The notes beneath the pieces were generated by a model. It searched no databases, had not been told where the DNA came from, and worked only from the letters and a program-made list of their open reading frames with translations. From positions 898,001-962,000 of the forward strand of contig JAQJVL010000048.1 of assembly GCA_035578905.1 (NCBI GenBank): a stretch of DNA of 64,000 bases, written 5' to 3'. Below are positions 35,668 through 46,000 of the stretch, in pieces. Every line of letters starts with the position of its first letter. Within the stretch, counting starts at the first letter, position 1. The DNA is from Stictocephala bisonia (lineage: Eukaryota > Arthropoda > Insecta > Hemiptera > Membracidae). Both the position numbers and the translations under genes were made by a program.

Positions 35668-36051
35668 TCCTAATTAATCTAGCAGATTTACTACACTTGA
35701 GTATATCATTTTGTTTTAATATACTCCTACAAGTATTTTATTTTGTTTTAAAAATAAAAATATTATTTACGTTATTTATAAGTCAGTATATTCTTATTTA
35801 AAAAATATCACTCGTTAAATATATTTGGGACTTTAATCTCCTAGAATTTAAAACTCTATCAAATAGTACAAAACTATTGGTAATTAGAGAGCCAAATATA
35901 TTTAATGAGCGATATTTTTAAAACAAGAATATACTGACTTATAAATAACGCAAATAAGGTTTTTATTTATAAAGCAAAATAAAATACATGTACGAGTTAT
36001 TAAAACAAAATGATATACTCAAGTGTAGTAAATCTGCTAGATTAATTAGGA
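35668..36051. mobile_element. Foldback MITE with long (~165-bp) inverted repeats
   Basis: The left arm (35668-35831) and right arm (about 35888-36051) are inverted copies. They run from TCCTAATTAATCTAGCAGAT at the outside to AAATATATTTGG next to the loop, with small indels in A/T runs. About 55 bp of unique sequence separates them. The 384-bp element is non-coding. No clear target-site duplication flanks it. Transcripts across it would form a long hairpin. Confidence 0.85.
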
Positions 36052-37202
36052 ATGAACAGAAGATTGTATGTATTTACAATTTATAGTTATTACAATTTAT
36101 TTTAAATTTCAAGTTAACATTTATTGTAAATATCCAATTAATTACACCCAGAAGTCATATATTTACACAATAGCGGTTAGATAATATACGTGATGTATGT
36201 CCGTTTATTTGCGGTGGTAAGCCATTTATTTTACTATCATAAATTAAACTGTTTAGTAGGATATTTTATTTACTTGTATATGTATTTAGATATTAGAATG
36301 AAAACGGGCATGTATTGAGTATTATCTAAAAATATTAATTACACGATGTAAATCAAACAAAAGACTTTAAGTATTTAACTAAAAACGGTCACGTACAAAA
36401 ATCAGCCAACCGAGTGGGTCACACTACTTGCGTGACTTCCTGACATTTGAAAAGTCGACTAATAGATGTATTATTGTTATTGATTTTATTTTAGCTATTA
36501 TTATATATACTCTTATTGATTAAATATGTTTAGTATTTGGAATATTATAATTTGTACATTTTCAGTGACATCATTTTTAAAGTGTTAGCCAAAGCAGACA
36601 AACTCTTTACTAGACTTTGAAGTGAAGCCTACGTAATTACCAAGAACTAAACTGGAAATTGGAACATAAAGGCAGTTTATATTACATTTTTGTTACAATT
36701 TATACAGAACAAGTTTTTTGGACATTTACAAAATATGACACTATTTTTTAAAGGAACTGAACCATTTTACGTTGGAGAATATTATTGATTTAAAAACTTA
36801 TTAAAATGTTTAAGTCTAAAAATTTTTAATCTTTGTTGCCATATTCATCTCTGTGTAATTAATCCTCAAAACAAAACCTACTAAGTTCTGAGTAATACTT
36901 ATTTATACATTTTGTACGATACCTGAAGTAAATTGAGATCAATATGAGTTAAATAAACTAAACTAAAAGTGATGGCTGCACTACTCGATAGAACGTATCA
37001 CTCTATAAATGTTTTACGCTATATCTATTGTTCTTTAAGAAATACGTTTTCACATATATAAAATGTTTAAAGATAATTATTATGGTAATCAAAGATAAAG
37101 GTTCCAATAATTTGTACACTAACTAAACTTAAGTACATTATATTTAATAACTTCTATTTATTAATTACTCCCAGAAGTATCTCCTATTGAGAACTCAAAA
37201 CG
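36052..37202. other. AT-rich non-coding DNA, no gene seen
   Basis: Nothing beyond AT-rich sequence leading into the 68-bp satellite. Confidence 0.5.
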
Positions 37203-38639
37203 ACAATAAATGCCAACATTTTCCATCATATAAGGAGATTACCATTACAACACTGGTGTCACAGTGACTAACAATAAATGCCAACATTTTCCATCAGATA
37301 AGGAGATTACCATTACAACACTGGTGTCACAGTGACTAACAATAAATGCCAACATTTTCCAACAGATAAGGAGATTACCATTACAACACTGGTGTCACAG
37401 TGACTAACAATAAATGCCAACATTTTCCATCAGATAAGGAGATTACCATTACAACACTGGTGTCACAGTGACTAACAATAAATGCCAACATTTACCAACA
37501 AATAAGGAGATTACCATTACAACACTGGTGTCACAGTGACTAACAATAAATGCCAACATTTTCCAACAGATAAGGAGATTACCATTACAACACTGGTGTC
37601 ACAGTGACTAACAATAAATGCCAACATTTTCCAACAGATAAGGAGATTACCATTACAACACTGGTGTCACAGTGACTAACAATAAATGCCAACATTTTCC
37701 AACAGATAAGGAGATTACCATTACAACACTGGTGTCACAGTGACTAACAATAAATGCCAACATTTTCCATCAGATAAGGAGATTACCATTACAACACTGG
37801 TGTCACAGTGACTAACAATAAATGTAAACATGTTCCATTAGATAAGGAGGTTACCATTACAACACTGGTGTCACAGTGACTCACAATAAATGCCAACATT
37901 TACCAACAAATAAGGAGATTACCATTACAACACTGGTGTCATAGTGACTAACAATAAATGCCAACATTTTCCATCAGATAAGGAGATTACCATTACAACA
38001 CTGGTGTCACAGTGACTAACAATAAATGTAAACATGTTCCATTAGATAAGGAGGTTACCATTACAACACTGGTGTCACAGTGACTCACAATAAATGCCAA
38101 CATTTACCAACAGATAAGGAGATTACCATTACAACACTGGTGTCATAGTGACTAACAATAAATGCCAACATTTTCCATCAGATAAGGAGATTACCATTAC
38201 AACACTGGTGTCATAGTGACTAACAATAAATGCCAACATTTACCAACAAATAAGTAGATTACCATTACAACACTGGTGTCACAGTGACTAACAATAAATG
38301 CCAACATTTTCCATCAGATAAGGAGATTACCATAACAACAATGGTATCACAGTGATTAACAATAAATCCCAACATTTTCCATCAGATAAGAAGATTACCA
38401 TTACAACACTAGTGTCACAGTGACTAACAATAAATGCCAACATTTTCCATCAGATAAGGAGATTACCATAACAACAACGGTATCACAGTGACTAACAATA
38501 AATGCCAACATTTTCCATCAGATAAGAAGATTACCATTACAACACTAGTGTCACAGTGACTAACAATAAATGCCAACATTTTCCATCAGATAAGGAGATT
38601 ACCATTACAACACTGGTGTCACAGTGACTAACAATAAAT
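37203..38639 (+). repeat. 68-bp satellite array, 21 units plus a partial
   Basis: Unit: ACAATAAATGCCAACATTTT, then CCATCAGATAAGGAGATTAC, then CATTACAACACTGGTGTCAC and AGTGACTA. The length 37203-38630 divides exactly into 21 units, so there are almost no indels. A nine-base partial unit follows. Variants cluster: CCAACAGATA versus CCATCAGATA, and TAAACATGTTCCATTAGATA (two units). Near the right end, CATAACAACAATGGTATCAC and a close ACAACGG variant alternate with CATTACAACACTAGTGTCAC, suggesting amplification of a two-unit block. No coding frame runs through the array. Confidence 0.97.
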
Positions 38640-40172
38640 AGACATTTATTGCTTCACAAAGTCCAAAAATGCGCTTCCCTGACTCTTTTACAGACTCTTT
38701 TACAGTTGCAGTGGAAGACTTTCATTTAGCCTATGCTTTTACAATACAGGTGTAACAATGACAGACTGTGGTCCGACATACAGTGGCAATTTGCTCTGTC
38801 AGAAAGTCCAACATACACCTCACTTATTCTTTAATAGACCTTACAGTTGGTTTCATGGTTTTAAGAAAACTGGTTTGACAACCTGTATATAGTTGATTCT
38901 GCTCTGTACACAGGCGTAATGATAACCATTATAATTTCATTTTGATGACGCATTTTTCGAAGGATGTACATACGAACAAATACACGGTACTTAAATAATA
39001 TCAATCATGCGTAGAACTAACAATAAGGTATTAACTAGCATATACATGGAATAGAAATCTTTTTAATTAATTTTATATTAAAGGTAACAAAATTAAACAT
39101 TAATATATTTATAAAAATATCCTAATAGAAAAAAGTAAACACCATTTAGAAACTCATGAGTCGTCTTATCGAAATGATCATCAGTTTTGTAACTACCAAG
39201 CAAAATATGACCTGCAAAATTAAGATAATAATTCTTATAAAGCACGTAAATACAGTACGTGTTAGTCAACCGTCTGTCCCAAAACATTTTCGCGACAACA
39301 CATGTTTCTGTCAGAGCGCACGACGTACTTTTTTCAATCCTCACACGTACTTTTTCAGAGTAAAATAAAATAAAAAAAATATTAGGTGTTAGCCTAAACT
39401 GGGGTAGAACAATAATAATTGTAAATGAATTAAGAACATTTTCCCTCAGGCCATTACAGGCTAAGAGAACAGTTCAGGTACTGACAGCCTATACGAAATA
39501 TTGTTAAAGTGTTTGTTTGTATAGTAAAATATATCTAATATTTTAAAATACCTGACATCATATAATATTTACTTTAATCCTGAAATAGAAGTATAATTTT
39601 GTAGTAAATATTACATACAGTTTTATCATTTGTTCCCATTTTAATTTGTGTAGTGTTAGTAAATTTGGTTGTGAAGAGGTCAGAGTTTGGTGCATTAATC
39701 ATTAACGTGGCTTCCTCCACAATGTAGAGTGTCAACATTTACATTTCCGGTGTGTTGGGCAAAACGGAAATTATTTCAGCATGTAACTGGGTAAATACGC
39801 AAAACTGCCAACATCGTAATAAAGGCCATGGCTGTCGTGGATATCGTGGATTTTGCTCATATTTGAATACTGGTTGGGATTTAAAATGTTGTTTATTACC
39901 TCTGGCTTTTAACTAGAGGATAAAATTAAAATGAATTAAACTCTAACTAAAGTACTAAATTACAATTTTAATGAAAGTGTATACAACATGTGTCGAAAAT
40001 GTTCTTAAATCTTATTACATTGGTTTTAACAATCATTTGAACGGCTAAGACACCGTAAGAAAAAGTAGACATACCACTCTACTAATTCCGAAATACTTTT
40101 TTATATAAGTTTTAAATATGAAATACGGTACAGTATTTTTTGCCTTATACAAAATTAAAAACAAGTTTTACT
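38640..40172. other. Non-coding DNA, no gene seen
   Basis: After the satellite there is a near-duplicated ACTCTTTTACAG (38680-38705). Otherwise no supported feature. The frames at 39093-39344 and 39156-39368 lie on opposite strands of the same bases and are not convincing. Confidence 0.5.
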
Positions 40173-40670
40173 GTACAATTGTTATTTTTAGGTAATACTA
40201 GCACAGTATTCATCCTTCATACGGGGTTTACGTTGATTTGTATTGTGCTTATTACATTTAGTAATACAAAACATGTATCTACTGGCATTTGTATATCACG
40301 CACAACTCTTATGAAGTCACATGGGCGAAGTCGTAAAAAAACACTGTTCTAAATCCCTTAGTTTACAATTACAGCTGATAAGTGGTAAATAACTTGGCTA
40401 CTATTTACCTGAATGTATAAATACGTTGGTAGATTTAGTTACCAGTATGTTATTTACTAATCAAACCAGGTGATTAAGTCCATATCTACTGCGCAGCCTC
40501 GTCGTGACACCTACCGTCTTTTCTAGTTACCGTGGTTGTGGTTAGGTTTGGTCCGGTACTTACTTCAGAACTATGTAGAGTTGTTTGTTTCTTCCAACAG
40601 CTGATCAATAAAACTATTATAAAGAATTCATTGTCATAGAGTATCACCATAGGGGTTGCTTTAATATTTC
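40173..40670 (+). repeat. 498-bp direct repeat, left copy
   Basis: It runs from GTACAATTGTTATTTTTAGG to GGGGTTGCTTTAATATTTC. It recurs at 42357-42854 with the same length and only two differences noticed by eye (T/G in TATGTTATTTACT, G/A in TTGTTTGTTTC). The ends are not TG...CA and no primer-binding site is evident, so a true LTR is not supported. It contains no protein frame beyond a 70-codon one of no known family. Confidence 0.93.
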
Positions 40671-40766
40671 ATCACAAACTGTTTGCCTAATAACATCTTA
40701 TCTAATGTAAATTGTAATATGTACGGCAGAGAGAAGTTGTGAAAAAGAGGAAAGCTTCATTTAGAG

Positions 40767-40890
40767 TTAGTAATTATAACAAATAAGAAGGTTAACGTAC
40801 CTTTTGTAGCTGAAGACGACAAAAGATACGTTAACCTTATTATTTGTTATATATCAGCTCAGGAGGCTTTAGCAATGAATTAGTAATTAT
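40767..40890. mobile_element. 102-bp hairpin insertion with 11-bp target-site duplications
   Basis: TTAGTAATTAT at 40767-40777 is repeated at 40880-40890. The uninterrupted site is visible in X copy 1 (near 31150). The insert holds 32-nt inverted arms, 40776-40807 and 40819-40850, with two mismatches around the 11-nt loop AGCTGAAGACG, then a tail ATATCAGCTCAGGAGGCTTT. Arms plus duplication indicate a tiny transposed element. The size of the duplication would suit a retroposon or a Mutator-type insertion. The loop region reads CTGAAGACGACAAA, very like the start of the 38-bp unit (GTGAAGACGACAAA). Confidence 0.75.
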
Positions 40891-41312
40891 GCCCTGCAGA
40901 TCTCTCTTATTTCTTTAACGAATTACGTAGACTCTATAATGTATCTTTCATTCTTAAATCAAACTATTTATTCAGTAATACCCATATTTATTTCATTAAT
41001 AATTACTTTCTTGATTGCAACATTTGAAAGCAAATTCTCTCAAGCAATATTTTCCTCCTGTTAGATTATTTATCTAATTATAAATAGCTGAAATATTTAG
41101 GTATCAATTTCAAAATGAGAATATGAGACAATTTCAAAAAGGATTGTATTTAAAAATTCGTATATAATATTTAATACTTGATGTTCGATGGAATAATACA
41201 AAATAGAGGTCTTAATAAAGCTAAGTTATAAAATGTAAGTAATTATATAAATAAAACTTATATATACAAAAGTACAAACATTAAACATATACAATGTACT
41301 TAGGTTACAAAT

Positions 41313-42043
41313 GAAGACAACAAAGTGCTTCGACGCCCACTAAATGACGTGAAGACAACAAAGTGCTTCGACGCCCACTAAATGACGTGAAGACAACAAA
41401 GTGCTTCGACGCCCACTAAATGACGTGAAGACAACAAAGTGCTTCGACGCCCACTAAATGACGTGAAGACGACAAAGTGCTTCGACACCCACTAAATGAC
41501 GTGAAGACGACAAAGTGCTTCGACGCCCACTAAATGACGTGAAGACGACAAAGTGCTTCGACGCCCACTAAATGACGTGAAGACGACAAAGTGCTTCGAC
41601 GCCCACTAAATGACGTGAAGACAACAAAGTGCTTCGACGACCACTAAATGACGTGAAGACGACAAAGTGCTTCGACGCCCACTAAATGACGTGAAGACGA
41701 CAAAGTGCTTCGACGCCCACTAAATGACGTGAAGACGACAAAGTGCTTCGACGCCCACTAAATGACGTGAAGACGACCAAGTGCTTCGACGCCCACTAAA
41801 TGACGTGAAGACAACAAAGTGCTTCGACGCCCACTAAATGACGTGAAGACAACAAAGTGCTTCGACACCCACTAAATGACGTGAAGACAACAAAGTGCTT
41901 CGACGCCCACTAAATAACGTGAAGACAACAAAGTGCTTCGACGCCCACTAAATGACGTGAAGACAACAAAGTGCTTCGACGCCCACTAAATGACGTGAAG
42001 ACAACAAAGTGCTTCGACGCCCACTAAATGACGTGAAGACAAC
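41313..42043 (+). repeat. 38-bp tandem repeat, 19 units plus a partial
   Basis: 41313-42034 is exactly 19 x 38 bp with no indels. Units differ by single bases: GAAGACAAC versus GAAGACGAC, CGACGCCC versus CGACACCC, and one CGACGACC. Units of the GACGAC type are contiguous in the middle, showing local homogenisation. A partial GAAGACAAC follows. The lack of indels and low divergence point to recent expansion from a short precursor like the three-unit array at 31582. Confidence 0.98.
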
Positions 42044-42356
42044 CTTACTACGTTGAACGCCCACCTTGGGTTTATTGTGCTCACTTGTCTCGTAGACTGG
42101 GTTACTATTACGAGCTCCCAGCTCTAACATCTTTTTCTCCAGATTAGCGACTATTTTCCCCCTAAAGATTCAACCCCAAAGAGTTTACATCCCCTAAGCT
42201 AAAAGGCATCGCAATAAGTCAAAAGGTTTTTGCAGACTCAAGAGAAACAAAATCCGGCAACTGGTCTTCTCTGTTGATACTAATTAATTGTTGCCGTGTT
42301 TCCTGTAGTCGCCATGTCTTTTTGTGTGAAGCGGCCACCCATACAGTTATTTTTAG

Positions 42357-42854
42357 GTACAATTGTTATTTTTAGGTAATACTAGCACAGTATTCATCCT
42401 TCATACGGGGTTTACGTTGATTTGTATTGTGCTTATTACATTTAGTAATACAAAACATGTATCTACTGGCATTTGTATATCACGCACAACTCTTATGAAG
42501 TCACATGGGCGAAGTCGTAAAAAAACACTGTTCTAAATCCCTTAGTTTACAATTACAGCTGATAAGTGGTAAATAACTTGGCTACTATTTACCTGAATGT
42601 ATAAATACGTTGGTAGATTTAGTTACCAGTATGTTATTGACTAATCAAACCAGGTGATTAAGTCCATATCTACTGCGCAGCCTCGTCGTGACACCTACCG
42701 TCTTTTCTAGTTACCGTGGTTGTGGTTAGGTTTGGTCCGGTACTTACTTCAGAACTATGTAGAGTTGTTTATTTCTTCCAACAGCTGATCAATAAAACTA
42801 TTATAAAGAATTCATTGTCATAGAGTATCACCATAGGGGTTGCTTTAATATTTC
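42357..42854 (+). repeat. 498-bp direct repeat, right copy
   Basis: Near-identical to 40173-40670, at a constant offset of 2184 bp. It is preceded by a 10-base duplication of part of its own start (TTATTTTTAG). It is followed by TTAGAACC, which is unrelated to what follows the left copy. Confidence 0.93.
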
Positions 42855-42871
42855 TTAGAACCTCTCATTGG

Positions 42872-43040
42872 TAAATACCACTGTACGTGTATGGGTGGGT
42901 GGGTGGGTAAATACCACTGTACGGGTATGGGTGGGTGGGTGGGTGGGTAAATACCACTGTACATGTATGGGTGGCCGGGTGAGTAAATACCACTGTACGT
43001 GTATGGGTGGGTGGGTGGGTCAAAACCACTGTACGTGTAT
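42872..43040 (+). repeat. G-rich minisatellite (36-40-bp unit) with perfect G-quadruplex motifs
   Basis: Four units of TAAATACCACTGTACGTGTA followed by TGGGTGGGTGGGTGGG, then a degraded fifth. Runs GGGTGGGTGGGTGGG at 42893-42907, a five-run version near 42929-42947 and another near 43004-43019 meet the classic intramolecular quadruplex pattern with one-base loops. Related units lie at 24700-24805 (inverted) and 61915-61995. The frames at 42865-43074 are by-products of the repeat. Confidence 0.95.
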
Positions 43041-43049
43041 AGTTTCTCA

Positions 43050-46000
43050 TTGGGATAAAATAAGATAATTGCAATTAAAACGAAGATAGGCCTATATGTT
43101 AACCAGAGATCCTAAGAATGTGCACGAAACATTTCAGATGAATGGGTTTAGTAGTTTTTGCGTGATTGATAAACTCTCACACAGACACTATTAGATTTTT
43201 GAATAAGAGTAAGATGGGAGAACTTATTCCTGTTGTATAATAAACGATAGTTTGCTGTGACTTCATATTCCAGTGGTCTCATAGAATATAGGAATTAAAT
43301 ATTTATTTATAAAGTAATGGTGAAATTATACATATCTGGACATTTATAAAAAAATTGAATAGATGTGCATACATACCTAATGTCACCATTACTTCTAATT
43401 TACGTTTTGAGGATAAGATTTGTTATAATTTTAGTTCTATGTTACTCTATTAGTTTTTTAATATAACATCAGATTTAATATATCATTATATCATTTTTTT
43501 AATATAACATTAGATTTTTTAATAACATCATGTGAGTAATACAGTCACGCTTAATCAACACAAAGTTCGTCAAATCAATTTATAAAAATACCGTAGTGTA
43601 GTTATTATGAGAAGTCCATTTGCAAAGTATACAGTTATTGAAAGTTGCCACCCTATTACATCCTCTACGAACCCTTATTGGAAGGGCAATGTTCCCTCCG
43701 CTTACTTTGCCGATTACGTGACTATCATGCAAATAGTGGTTCCTTTACTTTCGCTGCAAGGTTATATGTAGTACAAGGTAGTGCTTAGCTACATAAAATA
43801 TGATTACCAAGTAGGATAACTTGGAAAAATTAGTCAATTCATATTTGGTAACCATGTTTTTTACAATAATTAGAGTTAGTTTTTTAATTAGAATAATACG
43901 TGCTGGCACATATATAGTACAAGTAAACGTTACACAACACAAATATATTGTAATATATTTGTGTTATGTTATACTGAATAACATAACAATCTTAAGATTA
44001 AATATTGTTGAAATATCATTTATATTTAGCCTTTTCCTCAAAGACTTTATGAATTTTAGAGTTTATAATTATCTTATATTTCAATTTTACATACATTCGA
44101 ATTAAAGATTAAAATTTATTAAACTTAAAAAACCATCAAAATTTCCCTACACAATTTCCAAATATATTCCTTTTTGGTAACTATTTAATTCTAAAAATTT
44201 AATCGGAGACAACATTGTGTGAACGGAGTTAATATATAAACCACATGCTCACACAGACACAGTAACAACAGTTACCTCTAACATTACCTCCAATATCATG
44301 TGACCAAACTCATGTTATCCTATTTTCTAACATTTTGTTTTGATTGAGAAATGCTTGAGTCTGAGTTTATATCACAACAAATTATAGTAAATGTTGTTTT
44401 CTTAAACTTAACATGTGTTAATAATTGTGTACAAATATAAATCCAAGTATATACAATTTTTATTATGCGTAAGTCAAATACTGAAAAGTGGTTCATATTC
44501 CACAAGTAAATAAAAACTTAGAGAATTTTAGCGGTTTATAGTTTTATCACCTTAAAAAAAAACCAGATAAATAAAATAAAATTAAAAAAGTAGATCTTTC
44601 TTATATTAATGAAATAACTAATAATTGTTTCATTAAGATCTTTTCCTGTCAAGTTGTATCGAAGTGTATTTTGCATTGTACATGTCTTTTATTGTAACAG
44701 TTTTAGTGTTTGCTTCTACCTCGAAACCCTCTGGTTGGCCCGTTTGTTTGGAAGCAATTTGCGTAAGGGAATGTCGACGTAAATACTTTCAGTGATGAGA
44801 ATTTCACCCTGTTTTACCTCCCCTGTTTGTTAAGTACATTATTCGCCACTTGCATTCACTCCGTCCTTCGAAGTTTGGCAATTTCCTTCTTGGAGTTAAT
44901 TTTGGAAGTGTCTGAAGTTAACACACAGTGTGTATACGTTTTGTTTTGAGTGGGATTTGTGTGTGTCTGATTGTCTTTTGGATACCTAGGAATGTCTCCT
45001 GAAAGCAACGTAGGTTCGAATTTCGTGTATTTTTAGACTGTCATTAGTTAGTGTGACTCTCTCCCAAAACATAGCTGTTTACACCAAAACCTAGTAAATT
45101 ATTGTTATTTTCTCTTGAAAGCGCCACTCTTCTAGTGGCCAAGTCAGTATTTATTTCAAGTCAGAAATTTGTATTAATATAAAAATAAACTTACAAAGTA
45201 AAATTACGATTTATAATTTTTTAGTTCACACATTTTAGAGCCAAACATCATAATTATTACAATCAATCAGAATAACTTTTTTAAAGAATTAGCTGATAGT
45301 TAGAAATTATAAAACAAATATTAAATTAAAGTATTAATTATATTTCATTACTGTAAAAGTTATTTTTTTGTTTCCTTTATTAACTTTAAATTAAAACATT
45401 TAAAATAAAAAAACTCGTATTATTAATCTTTTTTATTCATGAAATAATGGAAGACATTTTTTAAAAAGTAATATTTTTTTAAATCCTGCTATAAGAAACT
45501 AAAATTTAAATTACAATCATATTAATTAAATGTTTTTGGAAAAATGCGTTGCATAAATTTGGTAACGGAGTGTGGTTTCGATCCATGGCATTCTGGGTTA
45601 AGGGCCCATCATGCTTTCACCGTGAACGTTCTTCCAGCACGTAAAAGTGTTTCAAAGAAAAAATGTATGAAGCCTTTTTAATAATAATACCTTAAACAAT
45701 TAAAAATTAGCAAAATAATATCATTTATTCTTGTTTTTCGGAGATTAAGTTCCATAAGATAAGTAAATAAAATCGTTATGCGAGTATAAGAATAATGATA
45801 ATTCATGAACTGTAATTTTAAATATAGAGCAAACAATTTGATAATATTGTTTTACCTACCCACATGTATATGCAAATTTATCAATACGGTCTCTCTACTT
45901 TAAAAATGTCAGGTCACATAAAAAGAGATTTTATATCTATATATTCCATGGAACTTTAAAAATGAAATAAAGTACGGTTACAAAATGTCAAATAAAATGG

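Larger units (their letters stand above)
40668..42345 (+). repeat. Repeat family X, copy 2 (expanded 38-bp array)
   Basis: Homologous to 31049-32617. It carries a 102-bp hairpin insertion (40778-40879) and nineteen 38-bp units in place of three. It lacks the ~630 bp found after the array in copy 1. The junction after the array, CCTTACTACGTTGAAC, leads straight into the shared CCCACCTTGGGTTTATTGTG block. The copy ends GCGGCCACCCATACAG, followed by TTATTTTTAG and then the right 498-bp repeat. Confidence 0.78.

Noticed and set aside
41313..42043. CRISPR array
   Set aside because: The 38-bp units are contiguous with no unique spacers, and the DNA is eukaryotic. It is a tandem satellite.
40173..42854. 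LTR retrotransposon (TRIM-like) with 498-bp LTRs
   Set aside because: Repeat ends are not TG...CA. I see no primer-binding site or polypurine tract at the junctions and no target duplication outside the pair (TTACT versus TTAGA).
42865..43074. Pair of 66- and 69-codon frames encoding a Thr/Pro-His or Gly/Trp-rich repeat protein
   Set aside because: They exist only because the minisatellite unit lengths keep frames open on both strands. No start context or conservation argument supports them.
45565..45600. tRNA-like B box GTTTCGATCC as part of a tRNA gene or SINE
   Set aside because: No A box or cloverleaf at the expected distance upstream.
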